Assembly (NCBI GenBank): GCA_003599485.1
Contig: QZKM01000027.1
Location: 28,801-92,800 of the forward strand
Source: Gammaproteobacteria bacterium
GTDB lineage: Bacteria; Pseudomonadota; Gammaproteobacteria; SURF-13
Direction: 5' to 3'
DNA: 64,000 nt
Every line of letters begins with the position of its first letter. Position 1 is the stretch's first letter. The translations under genes and the position numbers were made by a program. Below the pieces are notes generated by a model, which worked only from the letters and a program-made list of their open reading frames with translations, was not told the origin of the DNA and did no database searches. This document shows positions 50,517 to 60,913 of the stretch, in pieces.

Positions 50517-51958
50517 GGATTGCCCTCCTTCTTCATGCTCGGGCTGTGCGCCGGCTGCGCGCCACCCGCGTGACCATGTACAGCGCCGTGCGCCACACCT
50601 TTCTCGCGCGCGAGTTTACGGTGATACACCATTTCCTTCACCTCATACATCGAAACCGACGGGAAGATCTTCACGAACACCAGGAACAAGAGGCCGAACC
50701 AGCCGAAGCTGCCGAGCACGATAGCCCAGGAGGTGATCGTGGGCCACATCACGTCCCAGGCCCAGGGATAGAACGACTGGGACAGCGTGGGCGACACGAT
50801 CATCCAGCGCTCCAGCCACATGCCGACGTTGAGCAGGATCGAGACCACCATCATGGCCGGGATGTGGCGGCGCAGCTTCTGGAACGCGAGCGTAAACGGC
50901 AGCACCGAGCCGAAGAACATCATGCTCCAGAACGCGGGCGCGTAGGCGCCGGTCATCTTGCCCCACAGCACTTCCTTGGCGTACACGTCGTGCCCGTACC
51001 ACACCGAGGCGAACTCGACCAGGTTGAGGTAGGTCCACACCATGGCGATGGCGAAGGTGAGCTTGCAGATCTTCTCCAGGATCGCCAGCGTCATGTACTC
51101 CTCCCAGCGGAAGTAGTAGCGCAGCAGGATGAACAGCGTGATGATGGCGGCGCAGCCGGAATAGAGCGCCCCCGCCACGAAGTACGGCGGGAACGTGGTC
51201 ACGTGCCAGCCGGGCATGATGGACATGGCAAAGTCGGACGACACGATGGAGTGCACCGACACCGCGAGCGGAATCAGGAAGATCGCCATCAGCATGTAGG
51301 CCTTGCGGAACACGCGCCATTGACGGTCGTCGCCGCGCCAGCCGAGCGACAGGATGGTATACAGCCGCTTGCGCCAGCCGCTGGTGTTGTCGCGCGCTAT
51401 CGCCAGGTCGGGCAGCATGCCGACGTAGAGGAACAGCGCGCTGGAGGTGAGGTAGGTCATGATGGCGAAGCCGTCCCACGACAGCGGCGAGCGGAAGTTG
51501 GGCCAGGTGCCGCGCGACGGGATGTAGGGGATGACCCAGTAAAAATTCCACAATCTGCCCAGGTGTATCACCGGGAACAGCAGGGCGGTCATGAGCGAGA
51601 AGGTGGTCATGGCCTCGGCGAAGCGGTAGATCGGCTTGCGCCAGTCGGCGTGCACAATGTGCAGAATCGCCGACAGCAAGGTGCCGGAGTGGCTCATGCC
51701 GATCCAGAAGATGAAGGTGGCGATGTACAGATTCCACATGTGCGGGTGGTTCTTCGCCATGCCCAGACCATACCGGTATTGCAGCACTGCGGCGGTGATT
51801 CCGATGGCGAGCAGAACCAGGCAGCCGATCACGGTGTACCAGTAACCGCGGCGCGGATTCTCCAGGCTCTTCAGGATATCCTTGTTGATCTGCGCCCAGG
51901 CGATGTCGTCGCGGATGTCTTTATCGTGGTGTAGTGGATTCATGGCGCGCCCTCTCAA
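50513..51958 (-). CDS. actC: Alternative complex III NrfD-like membrane subunit ActC
   Basis: Polytopic NrfD/PsrC-like; FWIGMSHSGTLLSAILHIVHADWRKPIYRFAEAMTTF. Confidence 0.93.
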   Translation of the reverse strand: MRGRAMNPLHHDKDIRDDIAWAQINKDILKSLENPRRGYWYTVIGCLVLLAIGITAAVLQYRYGLGMAKNHPHMWNLYIATFIFWIGMSHSGTLLSAILHIVHADWRKPIYRFAEAMTTFSLMTALLFPVIHLGRLWNFYWVIPYIPSRGTWPNFRSPLSWDGFAIMTYLTSSALFLYVGMLPDLAIARDNTSGWRKRLYTILSLGWRGDDRQWRVFRKAYMLMAIFLIPLAVSVHSIVSSDFAMSIMPGWHVTTFPPYFVAGALYSGCAAIITLFILLRYYFRWEEYMTLAILEKICKLTFAIAMVWTYLNLVEFASVWYGHDVYAKEVLWGKMTGAYAPAFWSMMFFGSVLPFTLAFQKLRRHIPAMMVVSILLNVGMWLERWMIVSPTLSQSFYPWAWDVMWPTITSWAIVLGSFGWFGLLFLVFVKIFPSVSMYEVKEMVYHRKLAREKGVAHGAVHGHAGGAQPAHSPSMKKEGNP

Positions 51959-52815
51959 GCCAGTTCTTCGCGCACGCGCTCGAGATACATCACCGATGGA
52001 TCAACATTGAGCTCTTCCAGCACGCGGTAACCACGCAGTTCCGGATGCGCCTTGTTTTGCTCCTGCACCGGACGGCCTTTGTCGTCATACCGGCTGACCT
52101 CGTGTTTGGCCCACAACCTGGTCACGGCGCTGTCCTGATCCATGAGGTCGCCGAAGGTGATGGCGCTGGTCGGGCAGGCCTGGGCGCAGGCGGTGGTGAA
52201 TTCGCCGTCCTTGACCTTGCGGTTTTCCATCCTGGCCTTGTCCTTGGCCACGCGGATGCGCTGCACGCAGAAGGTGCACTTTTCCATCACGCCCTTGTCG
52301 CGCACCGTGAGATCGGGATTCAGTTGCAGGTTGAGCGGTTCCGGCCAGGACGACTCGTAATATGACCAGAAATTAAAATAGCGCACGCGATAGGGACAGT
52401 TGTTGTTGCAATAGCGCGAGCCGATGCAGCGGTTGTACACCTGCGCGTTGAGGCCGTCCGGCGTGTGGTAGGTGGCCACCACCGGGCACACCGGTTCGCA
52501 CGGCGCCGCGCCGCACTGCTGGCACAGCATGGGCATGAAATGCGCGCCCTGCTCCGGGTGCTGCTGTTCGGCGTAATTCTCGTCCCAGTAACGCTCGATG
52601 CGCATCCAGTGCATGAAGTGGCCCTTGGCGAAGCGCTCCTTGCCCACCACGGCGAGATTGTTTTCCGCATAACACGCGGTGGAGCAGGCGTTGCAGCCGA
52701 TGCACGCGTTCAGGTCTATGGCCATGCCCCAGCGGTGTTCGTAGTGCTGGAAGCCACCCTCCTCGATGCCCTGGCGGTAGCGCGGCCAGTCGGTGACTAG
52801 ATTTTTTAACGACAT
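51955..52815 (-). CDS. actB2: Alternative complex III iron-sulfur subunit ActB2
   Basis: CIGCNACSTACYAENN ... CQQCGAAPCEPVC ... CIGSRYCNNNCPY ... CTFCVQRI. Confidence 0.9.
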   Translation of the reverse strand: MSLKNLVTDWPRYRQGIEEGGFQHYEHRWGMAIDLNACIGCNACSTACYAENNLAVVGKERFAKGHFMHWMRIERYWDENYAEQQHPEQGAHFMPMLCQQCGAAPCEPVCPVVATYHTPDGLNAQVYNRCIGSRYCNNNCPYRVRYFNFWSYYESSWPEPLNLQLNPDLTVRDKGVMEKCTFCVQRIRVAKDKARMENRKVKDGEFTTACAQACPTSAITFGDLMDQDSAVTRLWAKHEVSRYDDKGRPVQEQNKAHPELRGYRVLEELNVDPSVMYLERVREELA

Positions 52816-52900
52816 ACGGTTCAGACTCCTGTTAACCTGCGCTGGCTTGATCTATCATCAAATAATGCCATCCCTGGCGGAACTTCAGTAAAACCTCTCA

Positions 52901-52943
52901 GCACCGGCCCAGCCATCCCTGGCTGGGCGTTCGTTGCTTCACA
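52901..52943 (-). repeat. 43-bp dispersed hairpin repeat, copy 2
   Basis: Reverse complement tgtgaagcaacgaacgcccagccagggatggctgggccggtgc; 3 differences from 36594-36636; just 3' of the actB1 stop. Confidence 0.85.
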
Positions 52944-52945
52944 AC

Positions 52946-55138
52946 TCACCCTTCGGTGCGGCGGAACTGTTCGGCGGAAATGGTGCCCGCCAGTTTGCGT
53001 CCGCGTTGCGAGATGTTGTCGCGCCCGGCCTTGACCAGCATCTGGCGCTCGCCGGTGGGCGCGGCCTTGACGCGCGTGCCGTACAGCGCCAGCTCGCCGG
53101 TTCTGGCGTCGGTCACGGGGTTCAAAATCCTGAGCGGATTGGCGCCGCGGTTTTTGGCGTAACGGCCGTAGTCGTCATGGCCCTGCCCCATGGGTACGGC
53201 GATGGCGTCTGGATGCACGCCTTTATGGATAAAGGCCTTGACCTTGATCGCGCCCTGTTCGGAGGCGATCTCCAGCACGTCGCCCTCCTCCACCCCGAGC
53301 TGCGCGGCGGTCGAGGGATGAATCTCGGCCCACGAGTCCCACACCACCTTGGTGATCTGGTCCGGCGCCTCCTGTATCCAGGGCAGATTGGCGTGACGCC
53401 CGTCCCAGAACGACAGACGCGGCGAAGGTATGAGCGTAAGCGGATACTCGCCGCCCGCGGCAGGCGCAGAAAGGCTGATTCCACTTAGGGGTTTGACCTG
53501 CAACGCGCCGCCCTTTACTTCCACCTTGAGTTGGCCCTTTTGCAGCACCGACTGCCAGAACGCCTCGTCCGTCTGCCCGGCGGTTCTGTACTGCGCCGGC
53601 AGGCTGGTCACGGCCTGTTTCAGATAACCGTAATAATTGTTCCACGCGCCGTATTTGGCGGCATTGTGCGTTTTGAGCAGCGCGAGCAGCGCATCGCCCA
53701 GGCCCGGCGTGCCGGGATACAGCGTCTCCATCAACGGCTGCTGCAATCCAATCACGCCATCGGGCTGATAGGCGGGCGCGTGCGTGCCCCAGTCTTCCAG
53801 ATACGAGGCGACGGGCATGATGAGGTCGCACGCTGCCGCGGTCTCGTCCGGGAACTGGGTGAAGGCGACTTTAAACGGAATGTTCTTGAGACGGTCGGCC
53901 AGATTGAGCGCGGCGGGCGCGGTAAAGACTGGATTCGCGCCGTAGAAAAACACCACGTCGTGCGCCCTGTTATGCGCCGCCTCGGCGAAGGCGATGAGGT
54001 CGCGCGTGTTGCCGCTCTTGGCGGCAAGCTGCGGAAAGGGAAATTCGCCGCCGGAAGTAATGGTTTGCCCCGCGTTGCCGAGCATCACGTTGAGCAGCAT
54101 GATGGCGGCGGTGGTTTCATAGCCTTGCGTCTGCCCCTGCGCGCTATGGCCGGGCAACACCAGGCTGGGCGCGTGTTTCTGCAGCAGGTCGGCGAGCTGC
54201 ATGATGCGGGCCTCGGACACGCCGGTGATCCCGGCCACCTTGCTCGGCGCGTAATCACTGATCACGCCTTGCAGCACCGCCGGCGCGGTAACGCCGTTTT
54301 GCGCCAGTACGTACGCCAGACCCAGTGCCAGCGCGCCTTCCGTGCCGGGGCGGATGGCCAGCCACAGGTCGGCGTTGGCGCCGGTGAGCGACATGGCCGG
54401 CTCGACTTGAACCAGTATCCCGCGCGGGGCCTTGCGGAACTCTGCGTATTCGGTGGAGAAGTGCACCGGCGACAGCCAGGCGCCGAGGAAGTCCGCGCCG
54501 AACGACAGCGCCAGTTTCGCCTTGGCGAGATGCAGGCGCGGCATGGCCTCGCCGAATAAATCCCTGTTTACCGCCTCCCACACCGCGGAGTTAATCACCT
54601 CGTGGCCGTAGTGCTTGCCCTGCACCGCTTCGATATGCGCCGCCATGAGCGCCGCCTGATGGCCGCTTAACGTGCCGGTCAACCAGGCCACACGCCCTGC
54701 GCCCGCCGCGCCGGTTTTTTCCGCAATCAGCTTCCACGCTTCGTCCCAGCTGATGTCCACCAGCGCGCCGTCACGGCGCAGCCTGGGCGTGCTGTAACGA
54801 TCCGGGTTGTAATGGTTCTGCACCCCGGCCTGGCCCATCTGGCACAGCTTGCCGCGGTTGATGGACGAGCCGGGATTACCTTCCAGCTTCAGTACGCGCC
54901 CTTCGCGCACCTTGCCGTGGATGCCGCAACCCGCCGCGCACTGCATGCAGGTGGAGGCATACCATACGCCAACGCCGGGAATGGCGTACTCTTCGGGAGA
55001 CAGATAGGCGACGACTTCTTCCTTGCCCTCTTCCAGGGTGACGGTGGTGGGCAGGTCGCAGCCCGCGAGCGTGGCGCCCGCCGTGCCCCAGCCCATCAAT
55101 TGCAGAAATTCCCTGCGTTTCAGCTTCAGATTAATCAT
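52946..55138 (-). CDS. actB1: Alternative complex III molybdopterin-oxidoreductase-like subunit ActB1
   Basis: Tat-like KRREFLQLMGWG; CMQCAAGCGIHGKVREGRVLKLEGNPGSSINRGKLC Fe-S motif; molybdopterin oxidoreductase fold. Confidence 0.88.
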   Translation of the reverse strand: MINLKLKRREFLQLMGWGTAGATLAGCDLPTTVTLEEGKEEVVAYLSPEEYAIPGVGVWYASTCMQCAAGCGIHGKVREGRVLKLEGNPGSSINRGKLCQMGQAGVQNHYNPDRYSTPRLRRDGALVDISWDEAWKLIAEKTGAAGAGRVAWLTGTLSGHQAALMAAHIEAVQGKHYGHEVINSAVWEAVNRDLFGEAMPRLHLAKAKLALSFGADFLGAWLSPVHFSTEYAEFRKAPRGILVQVEPAMSLTGANADLWLAIRPGTEGALALGLAYVLAQNGVTAPAVLQGVISDYAPSKVAGITGVSEARIMQLADLLQKHAPSLVLPGHSAQGQTQGYETTAAIMLLNVMLGNAGQTITSGGEFPFPQLAAKSGNTRDLIAFAEAAHNRAHDVVFFYGANPVFTAPAALNLADRLKNIPFKVAFTQFPDETAAACDLIMPVASYLEDWGTHAPAYQPDGVIGLQQPLMETLYPGTPGLGDALLALLKTHNAAKYGAWNNYYGYLKQAVTSLPAQYRTAGQTDEAFWQSVLQKGQLKVEVKGGALQVKPLSGISLSAPAAGGEYPLTLIPSPRLSFWDGRHANLPWIQEAPDQITKVVWDSWAEIHPSTAAQLGVEEGDVLEIASEQGAIKVKAFIHKGVHPDAIAVPMGQGHDDYGRYAKNRGANPLRILNPVTDARTGELALYGTRVKAAPTGERQMLVKAGRDNISQRGRKLAGTISAEQFRRTEG

Positions 55139-55159
55139 GGTGGTTATCTCCGGCGGCGA

Positions 55160-55783
55160 TCATTTATGGCATTGCCAGCAGTCGCCGGGGCCGCCGTTCT
55201 TCTCATGACACGACACGCACCAGCCCATGGTCATGGGCTTGTCTTTCTTGGCCACGGTCTTGGCGCGCAGATCGCCGTGGCACAGGGCGCACACCGGCGC
55301 CACCGTATCCACCGACAGGTCATTCATGACTTCGGGGTTATCAAAGATAAACCGCTTCAGGTGCTTTTCATGCGTGAAATGCACGAAGTCCGGCACGTCA
55401 TGCACCTTGAGCCAGGGGATGGGCTGCTTCTTTTCCCAGAATTCGGTGAGTTGCTGGATGCGCGGCTTGTCGGTGGCGATGACGCTGTGACAACCCATGC
55501 ACTTGCTGGTGGGAGGAATGCCGGCCACCTTGCTCTGTCTGCCGTAGGTGTGGCAGTACAGGCAGTTGATCTTGTTGTCGCGGGTGTGGATGTCGTGCGG
55601 AAAATCAATCGGCTGCGGCACGTCAACGCCGTTATGGCTCCCTTGCGGCGCGATGGGGTACTGCACGCTCACCGGCTCCGCGGCCGAGGCCACGCTCAGT
55701 ACGCCCGCCATACACCATGTAGCCGCCATCACCGGCCACCCATAACGGCCGGCGTGCGTCCGGCTTGCACCTATCAGTTGCAT
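55160..55783 (-). CDS. actA: Alternative complex III pentaheme cytochrome c subunit ActA
   Basis: Five CXXCH motifs: CLYCH, CMGCH, CALCH, CVSCH, CWQCH; start at MQLIGASR preceded by GAGGAGAG. Confidence 0.88.
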   Translation of the reverse strand: MQLIGASRTHAGRYGWPVMAATWCMAGVLSVASAAEPVSVQYPIAPQGSHNGVDVPQPIDFPHDIHTRDNKINCLYCHTYGRQSKVAGIPPTSKCMGCHSVIATDKPRIQQLTEFWEKKQPIPWLKVHDVPDFVHFTHEKHLKRFIFDNPEVMNDLSVDTVAPVCALCHGDLRAKTVAKKDKPMTMGWCVSCHEKNGGPGDCWQCHK

Positions 55784-55816
55784 TGAATCACTCTCCTCGT
55801 CTCCAGCCAATTTGCT

Positions 55817-55876
55817 AAAAAAGCCATCCATGGCCTTTTTTAGCCCGCAAAGCAAAAAGTGTCATTTTTGCTTTGC
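55817..55876 (-). promoter_or_regulatory. Tandem hairpins in the actA 5' leader
   Basis: gcaaagcaaaaa-gtgtca-tttttgctttgc (perfect 12-bp stem, 55847-55876) and aaaaaagccatccatggcctttttt (about 55817-55841). Confidence 0.6.
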
Positions 55877-56250
55877 TCAAGGTCCAAACGGCGCATCCGC
55901 ATGGAGTGCGTCCGTGACGACGGACCTCGAGTGTGTACCCTAATTAAAGTTTGAACGCCAGGATTGAAGCGGTTGACGACTACCCAAGCCCGACCTGCCT
56001 AATCTGAATCTAAACAGCCGTTCCCCAAATTTCGATGGCGAAAAACGTCAAGTCTAGGACGTGATTTTTATGCTGTCAACGCCCGGACCGTTAAAAAAGC
56101 CGCATCGGCAAGGAGCGGGATTATAGAAGGGGGGCAGAAAAGGTGCAATTGTTTGGACAGGGCGCGTCACTTTGAGTGAAAATGCGGCATAATGGCCCTC
56201 AACAAGAATTGGGCCCATAAAAATCAACCACTAAGGTCGGGAAGCACGAC

Positions 56251-56880
56251 ATGATATCCACGGACAGGCGGTCGGGCATGGTGCTGTATTCGGGACACGT
56301 GTGCCCTTTCAGTCACCGCACGCGCATGGTGCTGGCCGAGAAAAATGTCGAGGTGGACATCGTGCTGGTGGATCCCCAGCATCCGCCGCGCGAACTTGGC
56401 GAACTGAATCCCTACCGCAGCGTGCCCACCTTCGCCGACCGCGACGTGGTGTTGTACGAGTCGCGCATCATCGCGGAATACCTGGATGAGCGCTATCCGC
56501 ACCCGCCCCTGATGCCGGTGGATCCAATGGCGCGCGCGCGCGCGCGTTTGCTGATGTTCCGTATCGAGCATGACTGGTACAGCCTGATTGAAGAGATCGA
56601 ACGCGGCACCGAGAAGCAGGCGGCGAAACCGCGCAAGCTGTTGAGCGACGGCCTGCTCGCCAGCACGCCGCTGTTCGCACAAAAACGCTATTTCATGAGT
56701 GAGGAGTTTTCCCTGGTGGACTGCACCCTCGCCCCGCTGCTGTGGCGCCTGCCGCACGCCGGCATCCGGCTCCCCGCGCAGGCGCGCGCCATCGGCAAAT
56801 ACGCCGACCGGTTGTTTGCGCGCCACTCGTTCCAGGCCAGCCTGACCGCCGCCGAGCGCGCCATCGGGGGCAACGACTGA
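56251..56880 (+). CDS. sspA: Stringent starvation protein A
   Basis: MVLYSGHVCPFSHRTRMVLAEKNVEVDIVLVDPQHPPRELGELNPYRSVPTFADRDVVLYESRIIAEYLDERYPHPPLMPVDP. Confidence 0.97.
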   Translation: MISTDRRSGMVLYSGHVCPFSHRTRMVLAEKNVEVDIVLVDPQHPPRELGELNPYRSVPTFADRDVVLYESRIIAEYLDERYPHPPLMPVDPMARARARLLMFRIEHDWYSLIEEIERGTEKQAAKPRKLLSDGLLASTPLFAQKRYFMSEEFSLVDCTLAPLLWRLPHAGIRLPAQARAIGKYADRLFARHSFQASLTAAERAIGGND

Positions 56881-56892
56881 TGGGCGCCTGAT

Positions 56893-57306
56893 ATGAGCGA
56901 CACCCCTCCCTCCAGCAAGCCCATGACCCCAAGCCGGCCCTATCTGCTGCGCGCCATGTATGACTGGATCAGCGACAACGGACTGACCCCGCACATTCTG
57001 GTGAATGCCGCGGAGAGCGGCGTGCAGGTGCCGCATCAGCATGTGCAGGACGGCAAGATCATCTTGAATGTGAACGCGCAGGCCGCGCGGCACTTGCGCA
57101 TCGGCAATGACCGGGTTGAGATGGAGGCGCGCTTCGGCGGCGTCGCCACGCCGGTGAGCGTGCCGCTCAACGCCGTGCTTGCGATCTACGCGCGCGAAAA
57201 CGGGCAGGGCATGGTGTTTAATGAAGAGGCCGCACCGCCTCCCCCCGCCGGCCCGGAAAAGCCCGACACCAAGCCGGGCAAGCCGAAACTCAAACTGGTG
57301 ACGTGA
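56893..57306 (+). CDS. sspB: ClpXP protease specificity-enhancing factor SspB
   Basis: MTPSRPYLLRAMYDWISDNGLTPHILVNAAESGVQVP. Confidence 0.96.
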   Translation: MSDTPPSSKPMTPSRPYLLRAMYDWISDNGLTPHILVNAAESGVQVPHQHVQDGKIILNVNAQAARHLRIGNDRVEMEARFGGVATPVSVPLNAVLAIYARENGQGMVFNEEAAPPPPAGPEKPDTKPGKPKLKLVT

Positions 57307-57309
57307 GCT

Positions 57310-57945
57310 TTATTGTATCCCGGGCGCCGCGTCAAGCACAGACTCATCGGGTTGCGCTTTCTCCTCTTCCACGTACTCGAAGATACGCACCACGCGCTGC
57401 ACGCCTGAGGTGGTGCGCGCGGCCTCGGTGGCGGTTTCCGCCTCGGCGCGCGTCACCAGGCCCAGCAGGTACACCACGCCGTTTTCCGTGACCACCTTGA
57501 CGCGCGTGGGGTCGAAGCCCTTGATACCCACCATGGCGGTCTTGACCCTGCCGGTGAGCAGCGTGTCGGCGCTGCGCGAAGTGAACGAACTCGGCGCAGC
57601 GAGCGTGATCTCGTTGTGCACGCGCCGCACCTTTTCAATGCCGCGCACGATCTCCGCGGCGCGATTTTTCAATTCCTCCGTGGGCGCCTCGCCGGTGAGC
57701 AGCGCCACCCTGTTGTAGCTGGTGACGTTGATGTGCGCCTGCTTGTACAGTTCCTTGTCGGCGTGCAGACCGCCCAGCGCCTGGAACTCGATGGTCTGAT
57801 CGTCCAGCACCGTGCCCGCGCTGCGCCGGTCATGCACCACGGCGGCCCCGGTCGCGGCAGCGCCGCCCACCACCAGAGGCGCGCAGCCGGTGGTGAGCCA
57901 GAGCGGCGTCAGGCACAACGCAAATAAAATGTTCCTTGCTTTCAT
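57310..57945 (-). CDS. BON-domain lipoprotein (DolP/YraP-like)
   Basis: LTTGCAPLVVGGAAATGAAVVHDRRSAGTVLDDQTIEFQA ... VKVVTENGVVYLLGLVTRAEAE. Confidence 0.93.
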   Translation of the reverse strand: MKARNILFALCLTPLWLTTGCAPLVVGGAAATGAAVVHDRRSAGTVLDDQTIEFQALGGLHADKELYKQAHINVTSYNRVALLTGEAPTEELKNRAAEIVRGIEKVRRVHNEITLAAPSSFTSRSADTLLTGRVKTAMVGIKGFDPTRVKVVTENGVVYLLGLVTRAEAETATEAARTTSGVQRVVRIFEYVEEEKAQPDESVLDAAPGIQ

Positions 57946-57948
57946 GAT

Positions 57949-58897
<949 letters not shown>

Positions 58898-58901
58898 GGC
58901 G

Positions 58902-60873
58902 CTAGGGCGCCGGGAGCGCAACACCGGCAGCGGCCTCCAGCAATTGCGCCTCGCCGCCCGCAAAGCGCGCCCACACCAGGCGGCGGTGAAGACGTCCCGC
59001 GCCGTCCATGGACAGGATGCCGGTCTCGCCCGCGAAACGCTCATCGGAAGACTGGCGCAAACGTTCCAGATCGGCCAGCAGATGATAGGCGTCCACGCCC
59101 ATCGCATACAAGCGCGTGTACTGCGCGAACGCCGCAGGCGCCTGATCCAGCAATGCGGCGCGCAAGGCTTGCTGGCCGGTAGCCTCCAGCAGCACCCAGG
59201 GCATATCGCCGAATATGACGCCGTCCAGGTCTTGATCCAGGTCCGGATCGGAGCGCGCGCCATAGAGATGCGAGGTACTGTACACCGGCAAGTCATCCGC
59301 GTAATAAAACTGCAACAGCGGGCGCAGTTGACGCGCGGCGGCGGGTTGCGCGGCGAGGAAAATCATATCCGCGTCCTCGCGCCGCGTGGCCTTGGGCAGC
59401 TTTTTCTCCGGCGGCAGTTTGCTGTTCTGGGCCAGCAGTTCCTTGGGCGTTTCCTTGAATTGCAGCAGGCGCTGCACCGGCTCCCTGAAGTCGGTATCCC
59501 CCGGCGCATAGCTTTGACTGTCCGCCACTACGCCGCCCAGTTCCTCAAAGCGCGCGCTGAAGGTCTGGCGCATGCGTTCGCCCCATTCCCCTTGCGGAAT
59601 AAGCAGCAGCGCCTGGCGCTTTCCTTCGAACCAGGCGCGCTCGGCGGCCTGCTGCGCCTCGTCTTCCGGCAACAAGCCGAATTGATACAGGTTGGCGGGC
59701 GCGCCGCCCGTATTCTCCACCGCATTGAGCGCCAGCGTCGGCACGGGTACAGACGCGAGGGAGAACAACGCCCTGACGTCTTCTTTATCGAGCGGGCCGA
59801 CGATGAATTGCGCGCCATCCTGCACCGCCTGCTGATAAACCGTAAGTGTATCGGTTTGCGCCGCGGCCACGTCGTACACGCGCACCTGTGGATCAGCCGC
59901 GCTGTCGGCATGCGCCGCGCTGAGAAAGGCGTCGCGCAACGCCCCGCCCGCGCCCGCCAGGTTACCGCTCAAGGGCAGCAACAGCGCAATGCGCCTGCCC
60001 TGGGCGAAGCCGAAGGATTTACCCTGACTCGCGCCAAACGGCGCGCCATTTGCCGGACTGATTTGCACCGGGGCTGAGGCGGACGGGCGCGGCGGATTGG
60101 CAAACAGCGCGGCGATCACCGGCTCGCGCGCCGGGTGTCCCGCATAGCGCATGCGCCAATCGGCGATCTGACGCGGTGCGTCGGCGGCGGAAATGTTGCG
60201 CGCGATGAACAGCAACTCCATCCAGCCGCTTAATGCATCGGTGGAGGTGCGCAATTCCTGCAGCGCGTTATCGGAAAGCTGGCCGAGACTGTGCAGAATC
60301 GCTCGCTGATTGTCTTCAATGGCGATGCTTTCGCTTAGCAGCGATTCGCGCAGCACGCGCTCTCGCGCGGCCTCCAGGTGATTGCCCGCCATGTCGTGGG
60401 CCTCGGCGCGCAGCAGCTCGGCCTCCGCCTGCATGGCCGGGCCGTGCGCGGACAGGGGCGCCTGTAATGCATTCAAGGCCTGTTGCGGGACACGCAGCGC
60501 CAGCGCGATGCGCGCATCCAGCAGGCGTTTGCGCGCAGATTGCCCGGCATCGAGCCGGGCCACGGAAACGGCGGCCAGCGCGGTTTGCGCCCGGTCCGGC
60601 TCCCCGGCGCGCAGCCACAGCGCGGCGGCGCGCAACTGGTATTCAGCGCGCACGGAAACGTCAACAGATTCGGCCAGGCGCGCGTATTCCTGCGCGGCGC
60701 GCGTGAAATCGCCCTGCCGTTCCAGCGCCTCGGCCTGCCGCGTATCCACCGCGGCCCGGCCCTGTTGCGGCGCCGGTTTAGCCGCTACACTGTAAGGTAC
60801 GGACTCACATCCCGTCAGCGCGAACGCGCACGCGGCGGCGAAGAAAATCGCTATGCGTTGCGTTGTGAACATG
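58902..60873 (-). CDS. lpoA: Penicillin-binding protein activator LpoA-like lipoprotein
   Basis: AFALTGCESV lipobox; RRIALLLPLSGNLAGAGGALRDAFLSAAH; flanked by yraN and rsmI. Confidence 0.88.
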
Positions 60874-60913
60874 CGCGGCAGTATGTAAGCCACGGCAAAA
60901 ACTGTCAACGATC

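Noticed and set aside
50546-51934. 462-aa + ORF over actC
   Set aside because: Low-complexity His/Arg/Glu-rich antisense translation; NrfD-like ActC on the other strand is real.
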